Notes: generated from the sequence alone by a model not told the origin. Counted from the first letter of the stretch, positions 1 through 8,420 are shown. The stretch is DNA of 64,000 bases from Maricaulis sp. (GCF_017642925.1 NZ_JAEPOL010000013.1:1-64000), one strand, 5' to 3'. Made by a program: numbers and translations.

Positions 1-139
1 ACTTCTTCGCCGTGCCGCCGCCCTGCTCGGCCAGCACCATCGTGATCGCCGCCGTCAGCGTCGTCTTGCCGTGGTCAACGTGACCAATCGTGCCAATGTT
101 CGCGTGCGGCTTAGTGCGCTCAAACTTTTCCTTCGCCAT
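1..139 (-). CDS. tuf: Elongation factor Tu, N-terminal part (cut by window edge)
   Basis: The minus strand from position 139 reads [20 protein letters not shown] followed by [13 protein letters not shown], the EF-Tu N-terminus with its P-loop (GHVDHGKT). EF-Tu is the GTPase that delivers aminoacyl-tRNA to the ribosomal A site. Only about 46 codons lie inside the window. The gene follows tRNA-Tyr and tRNA-Gly on the same strand, matching the tRNA-tufB arrangement known from E. coli, although here the tRNAs are widely spaced. The ORF track missed it because it has no stop inside the window. Identification is certain; copy number of tuf in the genome is unknown. Confidence 0.97.
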   Translation of the reverse strand, partial: MAKEKFERTKPHANIGTIGHVDHGKTTLTAAITMVLAEQGGGTAKK

Positions 140-546
140 CGTGTTTTCCTCTTGGACGCCGACCTAATCGCGAAGATGGCCATCGACGTAGATGCAAGTG
201 AAACTGTTCGGATACGGCCGTACCCGAAGGACCGGGCGCGGGATAGCGCCGGTTTTACCCAAAGGCAAGAGGCAAGCGCGGGATGATGCGGCTGCGCACG
301 GCAGTCCCCGCACGCGGTCATGCCGGCATTTCGCGGACTGGCCGGAGATGCTTGCGTCGGGGCGGCGTTGGTGTTGCGGACAGTCCGCCTGCGCCCAGGC
401 GCGCTGCGGGGGGCCGGCACTCGATCACAAAGGAGAAACCGCGCGTGTCGCGAACGGTCCGCCTACGCCAAGGCTTCGGCGCGACAGCCTTCGCTCGGGA
501 AATGCGGGGGCTTGCCTAGCCGTAGCTTGCGCCAGCGAGCGAAGGC
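140..546. repeat. Intergenic stretch with one copy of the tRNA-flanking repeat
   Basis: No gene is supported here. Positions about 443-549 hold a single copy of the 114-bp repeat seen in tandem beside tRNA-Tyr: it shares cggtccgcctacgccaagg and the imperfect hairpin tagcttgcgccagcgagc, and ends at the CCA end of tRNA-Gly. A more diverged fragment (gcggacagtccgcctgcg) lies near 376-393. On the minus strand this is the spacer between tRNA-Gly and tuf, so it is probably transcribed as part of the tRNA-tuf precursor. ORFs called here in several frames are repeat translations. Confidence 0.75.
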
Positions 547-620
547 TGGAGCGGGTAGCGGGAATCGAACCCGCATCCTCAGCTTGGAAGGCTGCTGCAC
601 TACCATTGTGCTATACCCGC
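547..620 (-). tRNA. tRNA-Gly (anticodon TCC)
   Basis: The reverse complement starts GCGGGTATAGCACAATGG and ends CGCTACCCGCTCCA. The anticodon arm reads GCAGCCTTCCAAGCTG with anticodon TCC. The acceptor stem GCGGGTA/TACCCGC is fully paired, the T-loop is GGTTCGATTCC-like and CCA is encoded. Length is 74 nt including CCA. It lies upstream of tuf on the same strand. Confidence 0.95.
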
Positions 621-922
621 ATCAGGGCGCTGGTGTTTACCGGTAACCGCGCCAAAGGTCGAGAGAGCAATTGAACACCGCTGCAGTGGCTAAACTGGAA
701 GCGTGTGCCCAAACTTGGCCAGACGAACCGGTACGAACCCGCAAGGTTCGCAAACCCAACCGCGCGCGGGGCAACTTTGCGGTGAGATTGACGCCGCAAC
801 ACGGTCCCAAGAAATCAGCGCAGAACAAACCGCTACGAACCCAAAGGGTTCGCACGCGCGACCGCGCGTCGGGCGGTCAGCCCGCCCCATCGGAGGCGCG
901 AGCGAAGCGAGTTGCCGTGAGA
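621..922. other. Non-coding stretch with a diverged direct repeat
   Basis: No convincing gene. Two related segments start near 728 and 830, about 102 bp apart; each contains a small hairpin (cgaacc-cgcaa-ggttcg at 734-750 and cgaaccc-aaa-gggttcg at 836-852) followed by a cgcgcg-rich tail. The ORFs called in this interval have low-complexity composition and no family likeness. On the minus strand it lies between the GIY-YIG gene and tRNA-Gly. Confidence 0.6.
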
Positions 923-1159
923 TCAAAGCCGCTTGGTCGCGAACGCCCGTCCCGAGCCGGATTTCAGATACGACTCGAACGCCGCGGCACGCGAACGATC
1001 AGAGAAGGCGATGTAGCTTCGAAGAACCCAAGGGCGAAACTTGGATGTATGCCGGACCCGTCCTTCGTTATGAGCGGTGAGCCTCGCTCCGATATCGCTG
1101 GTCAAGCCGACATAAAAGTGCCGACCGCATTGCGACTGCAGGATGTAGACAAAGGTCAT
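923..1159 (-). CDS. Small stand-alone GIY-YIG domain protein (UPF0213-like)
   Basis: This 78-residue protein is a single GIY-YIG nuclease-fold domain. The two diagnostic strands are VYIL (residues 4-7) and FYVGLT (15-20), followed by the conserved Arg26 in the helix (ARLTAHN) and the catalytic-type Glu62 in AAFESYLKSG. Its length matches the usual 80-100 residues of this family. Stand-alone members are predicted DNases, but their cellular role is poorly known. It sits between tRNA-Tyr and tRNA-Gly, on their strand, surrounded by repeats, so it interrupts what is usually a compact tRNA-tuf operon. The family call is firm; substrate and function are unknown. Confidence 0.88.
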   Translation of the reverse strand: MTFVYILQSQCGRHFYVGLTSDIGARLTAHNEGRVRHTSKFRPWVLRSYIAFSDRSRAAAFESYLKSGSGRAFATKRL

Positions 1160-1275
1160 TCACGACCAATACCAATCGCCCGGTTCAACACGTGTGACCG
1201 CCGTCTCACCAAGAGTTCGGCGATCGTGTCTACCGTGATCATGAGTGCGCGCGAGGCTACCTGGAGACTTATCGG

Positions 1276-1758
1276 CCGAAGCTCGCGCCAGCGAGCCACA
1301 CAGGATATCGGAGCGTGTCGCGGACGGTCCGCCTACGCCAAGGCTTCGGCGTGACAGCCTTCGCTCGGGAAATGTGGTGGCTTGCCTAGCCGAAGCTCGC
1401 GCCAGCGAGCCGCATAGGATGTCGGAGTGTGTCGCGGACGGTCCGCCTACGCCAAGGCTTCGGCGTGACAGCCTTCGCTCGGGAAATGTGGTGGCTTGCC
1501 TATCCGAAGCTCGCGCCAGCGAGCCGCATAGGATGTCGGAGCGTGTCGCGGACGGTCCGCCTACGCCAAGGCTTCGGCGCGACAGCCTTCGCTCGGGAAA
1601 TGTGGTGGCTTGCCTAGCCGAAGCTCGCGCCAGCGAGCCGCATAGGATGTCGGAGCGTGTCGCGGACGGTCCGCCTACGCCAAGGCTTCGGCGCGACAGC
1701 CTTCGCTCGGGAAATGTGGTGGCTTGCCTAGCCGAAGCTCGCGCCAGCGAGCGAAGGC
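1276..1758. repeat. 114-bp tandem repeat array abutting tRNA-Tyr
   Basis: Unit starts (ccgaagctcgcgcc) fall at 1276, 1390, 1504, 1618 and 1732, a constant spacing of 114 bp. This gives four full units and a truncated fifth that runs into the CCA end of tRNA-Tyr. Units differ by only a few bases. Each carries the perfect hairpin gctcgc-gcca-gcgagc and the imperfect palindrome gccaaggcttcggc. Because 114 is a multiple of three, several frames stay open and produce periodic ORFs on both strands (183 aa plus, 232 aa minus) that resemble no known family. The array lies immediately downstream of tRNA-Tyr in its direction of transcription. Confidence 0.95.
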
Positions 1759-1843
1759 TGGTGGAGGGGGCTGGATTCGAACCAGCGTACGCATAGCGGG
1801 CAGATTTACAGTCTGCTGGATTTAACCACTCTCCCACCCCTCC
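1759..1843 (-). tRNA. tRNA-Tyr (anticodon GTA)
   Basis: The reverse complement begins GGAGGGGTGGGAGAGTGG and has anticodon arm CAGACTGTAAATCTG (GTA). It carries the long variable arm expected of a bacterial tRNA-Tyr and ends CCCCTCCACCA with encoded CCA. Length is 85 nt, the usual size for tRNA-Tyr. The 114-bp repeat array starts directly at its 3' end. Confidence 0.96.
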
Positions 1844-1971
1844 ACAGGGTGCCTTCATGTCCGGAAATAACCGGCGGAAGGATGTCCTGCAACGAAGTCT
1901 CTCAGCTTGGCTTCAGCCGTGCTATGGCAGGCCTCACCGGGCGGAGCCCCGAAACAGGAGCGCGGACTATA

Positions 1972-2772
1972 GTGACGAAGAACCCAAGGCGCAACAGCCC
2001 CAAACGGCCCGATTACAGCCGCGGCTCCAGGCCTGCTGGCACAGGCGATTCGGGGTGGATATGGGGGCGTCACGCAGTGCTGGCCGCTGTCGCGAATCCG
2101 CGCCGGAAAATCCTCGAGCTTCGTGTCACCCGGAATGCCGCGCGCGAACTGCCCGAAGGCACACAGGCCAACACGGTCGAACCGCGCGCACTGGACAATG
2201 ATTTGCCGCCCGGTGCGGTGCACCAGGGCTTCGCGGCCCGCGCGGCGGCTCTCGATGCCGAACCGGTGGCTGGCGTCACGGATCCGACCCATGGTGCCCT
2301 GCTCGTGCTGGACCAGATCACCGACCCGCACAATGTCGGCGCAATCCTGCGCTCGGCAGCGGCCTTCGGCGTCCGCGCCGTGGTGATGCAGGACCGCAAG
2401 GCCCCGCCGCTTTTCGGCACGGTCTGCAAGAGCGCCGTGGGCGCGGCCGAACGGGTCGCCCATGTGCGCGTCACCAATATCGCCGACACGCTGACCGAAT
2501 TCCGCAAGGCCGGCCGCTTCGTGCTGGGCCTGGCCGGCGAAGGCGAGACCGAGCTGGCAGCCGCGCTGGCCGGGCCGGACGGCAAGGGTCACGGTCCGGG
2601 TATCGTGCTGGTGATGGGGTCGGAAGAAAAAGGATTGCGGCCGCGTGTAGCCGCGTCCTGCGATCAGCTGGTGCGCATCCCGATGACGCAGGCGGTGGAA
2701 AGCCTGAACGTGTCGAACGCCGCCGCGATCGCCCTGTACGAAGCAGCAAAATGGCGCCCGGCCCGGCCGTGA
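1972..2772 (+). CDS. rlmB: 23S rRNA (guanosine-2'-O-)-methyltransferase RlmB-type (SpoU family)
   Basis: A SPOUT-class methyltransferase that by family methylates the 2'-OH of a guanosine in 23S rRNA using SAM. The N-terminal substrate-binding part begins at WIWGRHAVLAAVANP. The trefoil-knot domain carries all three SpoU motifs: DPHNVGAILRSA (motif 1), GSEEKGL (motif 2) and ESLNVSNAAA (motif 3). The ORF opens at 1849, but I prefer GTG at 1972, which has an AGGAG about 11 nt upstream and gives about 266 residues, normal for RlmB; ATG at 1924 is an alternative. Longer starts would read into the tRNA-Tyr promoter side. Convergent with the next gene. Confidence 0.9.
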   Translation: MTKNPRRNSPKRPDYSRGSRPAGTGDSGWIWGRHAVLAAVANPRRKILELRVTRNAARELPEGTQANTVEPRALDNDLPPGAVHQGFAARAAALDAEPVAGVTDPTHGALLVLDQITDPHNVGAILRSAAAFGVRAVVMQDRKAPPLFGTVCKSAVGAAERVAHVRVTNIADTLTEFRKAGRFVLGLAGEGETELAAALAGPDGKGHGPGIVLVMGSEEKGLRPRVAASCDQLVRIPMTQAVESLNVSNAAAIALYEAAKWRPARP

Positions 2773-2806
2773 GGCCGGACCGGACCGGGACGCCACTTGC
2801 TGGAGA

Positions 2807-3814
2807 CTATTTGCTGCCGCCGGAGCGCAGCACGGTGCGGCCATTGCGGCGCCAGTCGATCGAGCCTTCGATCTCGGCAATCTCGACATCGCCGCCACCG
2901 CCTTCACGGATGCGGACATCGGTCGCCGTGCCGCCGAAGCTGATATCGCCCGAGCCGTTGATGCTGGCCTCGAAAGGCTGGGCCTGACCGCGGCGCACCG
3001 CGATATCACCGGAACCGGCGATACCCGCGCTGAAAGCGCCGTCCATGCTGCCGGCCACCACATCACCCGAACCGGAAATATCGACATCGAGACCGGCAAC
3101 CCGGGCAAACTCGACATCGCCGGAGCCGTTGATATCGACATCGGCATCGCCGGCGACGTCATCGGTTTCCACATCGCCGGATCCGTTGATGCTGACCTGG
3201 ACCCGGCCGCCGATCGTACCGGTCACCACGTCACCCGAACCATTGATGCGGATCTCGGCATCGCCGCCGATATTGGCGACATCCACGTCGCCCGACCCGT
3301 TGATGCGGATCTCTGCTTCGCGGCTGATGGCGCCCGCTTCAAACCGGCCGCAGCTGTTCATCGACAGGTTCAGCGCGCCCAGATCGCCGGCCTGGCCGAC
3401 AAAGGCGCTGTCATCGAGCTCGAAGGTGATCGTGTCCGGCGCCGTGATGACCAGGGTCGGATACTCGTCGATGGAATGGCTCGCAAAGCGGCGGCCGATC
3501 CGGATTTCGTTGTTGCGGGTGCGGCAGTTCAGATTGCGCACACTCTGGCCGCCATTGATCGTCACACCGTCGCGGGAACCGCTTGCGACCGGATCTTCGG
3601 CGACATCGCCGGGATTGCGGATCTCGACGCGGATGTCCGATCCGCCCGTGCGGATTTCAACGCGGCCGATGAAGTTCTCGACGCGCACATGATCGCCGTC
3701 ATAGCTCTGCCCGCCGCCCGTCTGGGCATTGGCCGCCATCGACAGTGCACCGATACCGGCCATTGTTGCCACGGCACCGGCGACAATCTTTCCGGTCATG
3801 GTTCTGTCAGTCAT
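2807..3814 (-). CDS. Exported DUF2807-like beta-helical protein with INGSGDV repeats
   Basis: A 335-residue protein with an N-terminal signal peptide (cleavage near SMAANA-Q). Its second half is a run of short repeats built on INGSGDV/ISGSGDV (at least seven), which is typical of the DUF2807 'putative auto-transporter adhesin head' (GIN) domain, predicted to form a right-handed beta-structure. Function is unknown for the family; an extracytoplasmic location is inferred from the signal. GGAGG lies about 7 nt before the chosen ATG. It is monocistronic, convergent with rlmB, and downstream of the DUF819 gene on the same strand but over 100 bp away. Confidence 0.8.
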   Translation of the reverse strand: MTDRTMTGKIVAGAVATMAGIGALSMAANAQTGGGQSYDGDHVRVENFIGRVEIRTGGSDIRVEIRNPGDVAEDPVASGSRDGVTINGGQSVRNLNCRTRNNEIRIGRRFASHSIDEYPTLVITAPDTITFELDDSAFVGQAGDLGALNLSMNSCGRFEAGAISREAEIRINGSGDVDVANIGGDAEIRINGSGDVVTGTIGGRVQVSINGSGDVETDDVAGDADVDINGSGDVEFARVAGLDVDISGSGDVVAGSMDGAFSAGIAGSGDIAVRRGQAQPFEASINGSGDISFGGTATDVRIREGGGGDVEIAEIEGSIDWRRNGRTVLRSGGSK

Positions 3815-3945
3815 GGAACTCCCTCCAAATTCGCTTCTCCCCCCTTGGATGCACGGGAGGTCCCTATCGGATGCAGTCTATGACAGCCTGCATCCTTCGG
3901 GCAGCTGAAGGCGGTGTGAAGCTCGCGTAATGTCGTGCGGGCGCG

Positions 3946-5127
3946 TCAGCCCGGCCAGAACTCGAACACGAGCGTCGCGATGGGCGTGCCGATGGCATAA
4001 CCCAGCACACCGACCAGAACGCCGGGCGTGACCAGATCCTTCCATCCCTTCGCCGCCGCCAGGGCCGGCGCCGTCGTGGCGCCGAGAATGGCGGCGTTCG
4101 AGGCCGTGATCAGTTCCGGCAGGGACAGGCGCAGAAGGCTGCCCAGGCCGAACAGGACAATCGCGTGCACCACCAGAAGAATGCCGATCAGCAGCATCAG
4201 GATCGGTGCGAGCTGCAGCAGCGACACTACATCCGCGCCCGCCGCGATCATCGCGAAGAAGACAAAGCTGAGCGCGATCCCGATCTCGTAGCCGCCGCGC
4301 AGGCGCCCCATCGTCTTCGGGAATGCCGTGGCCGGGATCAGCGAGAGCACCGAGATGATGGCGAATTTCCATTTGCGGCCGGCATCGTCCCAGACCTGGT
4401 CGAGAAGGTCGGCCACCAGCGAGCCGAGCGCGACCACCACCAGGGCATAGGCCATGGACAGGGTCAGCGAGGCCGGCGAGATCGGATCCTCCTCGGCAAC
4501 CTCGATCTCGCCCTGGCTGTGATCGCGCTGGACGAAACGCGAGGCGATCCAGCTGACACCGGGGATAATGGCCAGCAGGGCCAGGAAGAAGCCGGAATAG
4601 AGATTGTCGACCGCCGTCATCGCCGAGGCAAAGCTGGGGTCTGCAGCGCCGAGCCCGGTGGAGCTCATCAGCGCGCCGTAATTCACCGAACCGCCGATAT
4701 AGGTCGCCGTGAAAGCACCGGCCGCGGCAGCCTGGCGGGATCCGTACTCCGCGGCCACAGCGCCGGCCTCGTAATCGCCGACATGGATCAGGGAAAAGGC
4801 GATGACCGCACCGATCACGGTCGCCGCCGAAGCGAGCATGAACGCTGCCGCCATGCGGGTGGTCTCGAAGAAGATCCGCTTGAGGTCCGCCTTCATCAGG
4901 AAGAGCGGGATCAGGACCGGGACGAAATAGGTCCAGACGAAATCATAGGCCGGGGCCGAGCTGGGGATGATGCGCAGATTGGCCGCCAGGATGGCAATGA
5001 AGATCGCCGAGACCGTGCCGGTGACCAGCGCGCCGATGCGGGTCTTCTCCAGAAGAAACGCCACCGCGGCGATCGTGAACAATGCGGCCATGACGGCCAG
5101 ATGATTGTCTGCCGGAATCAGCGACAT
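3946..5127 (-). CDS. DUF819 family integral membrane protein
   Basis: A 393-residue polytopic membrane protein with about ten hydrophobic segments, starting at AVMAALFTIAAVAFLLEK and ending in GVLVGVLGYAIGTPIATLVF. The glycine-rich stretch TATYIGGSVNYGAL and the overall pattern match DUF819 (YjcL-like) proteins, which resemble two-fold repeated transporter folds. Substrate is unknown. A strong Shine-Dalgarno (GGGGAGGG) precedes the ATG. The neighbours give no clear substrate clue. Confidence 0.85.
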   Translation of the reverse strand: MSLIPADNHLAVMAALFTIAAVAFLLEKTRIGALVTGTVSAIFIAILAANLRIIPSSAPAYDFVWTYFVPVLIPLFLMKADLKRIFFETTRMAAAFMLASAATVIGAVIAFSLIHVGDYEAGAVAAEYGSRQAAAAGAFTATYIGGSVNYGALMSSTGLGAADPSFASAMTAVDNLYSGFFLALLAIIPGVSWIASRFVQRDHSQGEIEVAEEDPISPASLTLSMAYALVVVALGSLVADLLDQVWDDAGRKWKFAIISVLSLIPATAFPKTMGRLRGGYEIGIALSFVFFAMIAAGADVVSLLQLAPILMLLIGILLVVHAIVLFGLGSLLRLSLPELITASNAAILGATTAPALAAAKGWKDLVTPGVLVGVLGYAIGTPIATLVFEFWPG

Positions 5128-5219
5128 GCCTCACCCTCCCCTTGGTAGGCCCCCAAACTAGTGAGCCGGCCCGGCAGCGGCAATTCGCCAGCTGCCGAAG
5201 CCGGACACCGGTCTTGTGC

Positions 5220-6569
5220 CTATTCGCCTTCGGCGGGCGAGAGGATGTCCAGGGCGACGCTGGTCATGGCTTCGGCCGCCTGGGTGATCGTGCCTTCCGG
5301 ATCGTCCGGCGCGAAGAAGGGCGAGTGATTGGACGGCGGCACCTGGCCATTGGCGGTGTATTCGTCCAGCCGCGCCTGGGTGGTGCCGCCGACCCAGAAC
5401 ATGAAGGTCGGGATATCGTGTTCGGTGCGGTGGTATTGCGAGAAGTCCTCGCCGCCCATCACCGGATCGGTCTCCACCACGGCCTCATTGCCGAAACGGG
5501 CCCGCAGCGCGCCGACGGCGCGGCTGGCCAGATCCGGATTATTGTAGAGTGCCGGCGTATAGGTCTCCTCGATCTCGATGCGCGGATACTCCGCCTCGGT
5601 CAGCCCGTAGGCCTCGGCCTGGGCATTGGCGATGCGCTGGATACCCGTGAGCAGGTGATTGCGGGTCTCGTCGGAATAGGAGCGCACGGTGAGCTGCAGG
5701 TGTGCCTCGTCGGAGATGATGTTGTGCTTGGCGCCGGCATTGAAGGCGCCGACCGTCACCACGCCCGGCTCGAGCGGCGACAGCTCGCGCGAGATCAGCG
5801 ATTGCAGGCCGACCACGATCATCGAGGCCAGATAGATCGGATCCTTGGTGGTGTGCGGATAGGCGCCGTGGCCGCCACGGCCGCGCACATAGATGTCCAC
5901 CGAATCGACATTCGCCATCGCATAGCCGGGCACATAGGTGATCGTGCCGGTCGGGATGGCCGAGAAGGTGTGGAAGGAGATGTTGAAGTCCGGCGTCGGG
6001 AAGCGTTCGAACAGACCGTCCTCGATCATGGCGATGGCGCCCTCGCCCAGCTCCTCGGCCGGCTGGCCGATCAGCACCAGCGTGCCCGACCAGTCGTCCG
6101 TGCGCTCGACCAGCTGCCGTGCCGCACCGACCAGCGCCGTCATGTGCGTGTCGTGGGCGCAGGCGTGCATGGTGGGGTTCTCGACGCCGCGATGATCGAC
6201 GCCGGTATCGGTGGAGGCATAGGACAGGCCGGTCTGCTCGCGCACCGGCAGCCCGTCCATGTCGGCCCGCATCATCAGCGTCGGCCCCTCGCCATTCTCC
6301 ATCACGGCGACAATGCCGGTGCCGCCGACCTGTTCAGTGACCTCGAAGCCCAGCGTCCGCAGCTCCTCGGCGAGGCGTGCCGCGGTCTCCACCTCCTGGT
6401 GGGACAGTTCCGGATGGGCGTGGAAATGCTGGTAGAGCGCTTCCAGGTGCGCATCATAGTCCGCCGCGATCGCACGGCTGAGCGCATCCTCGCTCTGGGC
6501 CAGCACGGCCGGCTGGGCAGCGAGCGACAGGCCGAGCACGGCCGTGGCGGCGAAAAGATGGCGTTTCAT
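5220..6569 (-). CDS. Exported M20 family amidohydrolase (aminoacylase/hippurate hydrolase type)
   Basis: A 449-residue metallopeptidase-family hydrolase. The mature protein follows a signal peptide (MKRHLFAATAVLGLSLAAQP, cleavage near VLAQ-S). M20 metal ligands are visible in MHACAHDTH and GQPAEE, with a C-terminal GGEDFSQY motif characteristic of amidohydrolases that cleave N-acyl amino acids. The ORF opens at 6794, but ATG at 6569 begins the signal peptide and is the likely start. By family it removes acyl groups from amino acids or small peptides, here in the periplasm. The precise substrate cannot be read from sequence. It is transcribed divergently from the ABC transporter. Confidence 0.9.
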   Translation of the reverse strand: MKRHLFAATAVLGLSLAAQPAVLAQSEDALSRAIAADYDAHLEALYQHFHAHPELSHQEVETAARLAEELRTLGFEVTEQVGGTGIVAVMENGEGPTLMMRADMDGLPVREQTGLSYASTDTGVDHRGVENPTMHACAHDTHMTALVGAARQLVERTDDWSGTLVLIGQPAEELGEGAIAMIEDGLFERFPTPDFNISFHTFSAIPTGTITYVPGYAMANVDSVDIYVRGRGGHGAYPHTTKDPIYLASMIVVGLQSLISRELSPLEPGVVTVGAFNAGAKHNIISDEAHLQLTVRSYSDETRNHLLTGIQRIANAQAEAYGLTEAEYPRIEIEETYTPALYNNPDLASRAVGALRARFGNEAVVETDPVMGGEDFSQYHRTEHDIPTFMFWVGGTTQARLDEYTANGQVPPSNHSPFFAPDDPEGTITQAAEAMTSVALDILSPAEGE

Positions 6570-6756
6570 GACAGGCTTCCCCTCTGAGTGATTTTCGCCA
6601 TTCGAACGGGGCCCAGCGCAAACGTCAATCGATGATCTTGCACGAGGACGGATAAGGCGCTTGCGCCGTCGTACGGGATGGAGGCGCGGATTTTCCCCCT
6701 GTGCCGCTGGACGGGCGCCGGACAGTCTGGCCGGACTGGACAGGAGTCTCTGCGAC

Positions 6757-7683
6757 ATGACCGACTTGCCCCTCGATGTCCGCGGGCTGGCCAAGCGCTA
6801 TGGCCGCGTCGATGCCGTGCGCCGTGTCGATCTCGCCGTGCCGCAAGGCGCGATCTACGGCTTCCTCGGCCCCAACGGGGCCGGCAAGACCACGACGATC
6901 CGCTGCCTTCTGGGCCTCATCCGGGCGAATGCCGGGACGGTGCGCGTTGACGGTCACGATATCCGGCGCAATCGCCGGGCCGCCCTGACGCGTGTCGGGG
7001 CCGTCGTCGAGACACCGGCGCTCTATCCCAACCTCACCGGATACGAGAACCTGCAACTGGCCTGCCGCTATCTCGACCTGCCCAAGGCGCGCATCGGCGC
7101 CGTGCTGGAGACGGTCGACATGACCCGCGATGCCGGGCGCAAGGTGGGTCAGTACTCGCTGGGCATGCGCCAGCGGCTGGGCCTGGCCCGCGCGCTGATC
7201 GGGGAACCCCGGCTGCTGATTCTCGACGAACCGACCAACGGGCTCGACCCGTCCGGCATGCGCGACATGCGCGCCCTGATCCGCGACCTGCCCGAACGCA
7301 CGGGCGCCACCGTCTTCATGTCCAGCCACCTCCTGTCCGAAGTCGAACAGATCGCCACCCATGTCGGGGTGATGCGCCAGGGCGAAACCGTGTTCGACGG
7401 CGCCATCGGCGCGCTCGCAGCCCGCACCGGCCAGCGTCTGGAAATCCGGTGCGACAAGCCTGACTCGGCCATCGCGCTGGCAGGCGCACATGGCTTTTCA
7501 GTGCTCAGCCGGGACGATGTGACCGGATCCATTGTCCTCACCGGCGATGGCGATCCGGCCCGGCTCAACGCCGCCCTCGTCGGCGCCGGAATTGCCGTCA
7601 GCGCCCTCGCCCCGCTTCGCGCGGATCTGGAGAGCCTTTTCCTCGACCTGACGTCCGCTCCCCGCAAGGAGGCCGCCGCATGA
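6757..7683 (+). CDS. ABC transporter ATP-binding protein
   Basis: A 308-residue ABC ATPase. Walker A is GPNGAGKT (about residues 42-49), the signature is YSLGMRQR, Walker B is LLILDEPTNGLDP and the switch histidine lies in MSSHLL. A long C-terminal extension follows the nucleotide-binding domain, as in ABC-2/multidrug or bacitracin-type exporters. ATG 6757 is chosen over the ORF opening at 6661 because CAGGAG lies about 10 nt upstream and the domain starts there (LDVRGLAKRYG). The stop overlaps the permease start, so the two form one unit. Substrate unknown. Confidence 0.93.
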   Translation: MTDLPLDVRGLAKRYGRVDAVRRVDLAVPQGAIYGFLGPNGAGKTTTIRCLLGLIRANAGTVRVDGHDIRRNRRAALTRVGAVVETPALYPNLTGYENLQLACRYLDLPKARIGAVLETVDMTRDAGRKVGQYSLGMRQRLGLARALIGEPRLLILDEPTNGLDPSGMRDMRALIRDLPERTGATVFMSSHLLSEVEQIATHVGVMRQGETVFDGAIGALAARTGQRLEIRCDKPDSAIALAGAHGFSVLSRDDVTGSIVLTGDGDPARLNAALVGAGIAVSALAPLRADLESLFLDLTSAPRKEAAA

Positions 7684-8405
7684 TCCGCGCCATCGGATGT
7701 GAAATCCTCAAACTGCGCCGCTCGCTCGTCCTGCTCGTCGCGGCGACACCGGCCGTCATGGTGTATCTGCTCGGCGTGCTGGCCATGACCAGCGGGCATG
7801 GCGCCGGCGAGTGGACCGTACTGGTCATGTCGGGCTCGGCGATCTGGGCCTATTTCCTTCTGCCCATGACCACGATCGGCCTGGCTGCATTGATGGCCCA
7901 GACCGAACACGGTCCGGGCACCTGGTCCTGGTCGCTCGCCCTGCCGGTGCCGCGCTGGCAGATCTTCACCGCCAAGATCCTGGTCCTGCTGGGCACGATG
8001 GCGCTCGTCTCGGCCAGTGTGGCGCTGGCCGCTTTCGCCGCGGCGTGGAGCGCGCTTCTGGTCGATCCGGAGCTTGTCATTGCAGGCGCGCCGGACTGGG
8101 CGCTGGCGTTTCGCCTGCACGGGCAGATGTGGGTCGCCGGGATCTGCGTCGCCGCCGTGCAATGGGGCATCGCCCACCGCTTCCGCAGCTTTGCCGCCCC
8201 GGTAGCAATCGGTATCGGCGGCACCTTCGTGGCCGTCGCGGCGACGAGTTCCGAATACGGGATATTCTTCCCCTGGCTGATGCCGGTGAACATGCTGGCG
8301 ACGGATCCGGAACGCGCGCAGATCGCGCTCGCCCTGGGCGGCGGCGGCGGCACGCTTCTCTTCGTCCTGCTGGTGATCTGGCTCAGCCGCCGCGACTGGG
8401 CCTGA
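7680..8405 (+). CDS. ABC-2 type transporter permease
   Basis: A 241-residue membrane protein with six hydrophobic segments, including LVLLVAATPAVMVYLLGVLAM near the N-terminus and GTLLFVLLVIWL near the C-terminus. It resembles the small ABC-2 permeases that pair with the preceding type of ATPase (lantibiotic-immunity or Nod-factor-like exporters). Its ATG overlaps the ATPase stop (ATGA), indicating translational coupling. It probably forms the membrane half of an exporter with the upstream ATPase. Substrate unknown. It ends 15 bp from the convergent QEGLA gene. Confidence 0.87.
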   Translation: MIRAIGCEILKLRRSLVLLVAATPAVMVYLLGVLAMTSGHGAGEWTVLVMSGSAIWAYFLLPMTTIGLAALMAQTEHGPGTWSWSLALPVPRWQIFTAKILVLLGTMALVSASVALAAFAAAWSALLVDPELVIAGAPDWALAFRLHGQMWVAGICVAAVQWGIAHRFRSFAAPVAIGIGGTFVAVAATSSEYGIFFPWLMPVNMLATDPERAQIALALGGGGGTLLFVLLVIWLSRRDWA

Positions 8406-8420
8406 CGCCCGCAGCTGCCA

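Noticed and set aside
1276-1758. CRISPR array
   Set aside because: Units are near-identical over the full 114 bp with no variable spacers, and no cas genes are present.
1160-1858. 232-aa minus-strand and 183-aa plus-strand ORFs over the tRNA-Tyr repeat array
   Set aside because: They stay open only because the repeat length is a multiple of three; both run into the tRNA gene, have no ribosome-binding site and resemble no family. A Tpr-like translated product cannot be wholly excluded.
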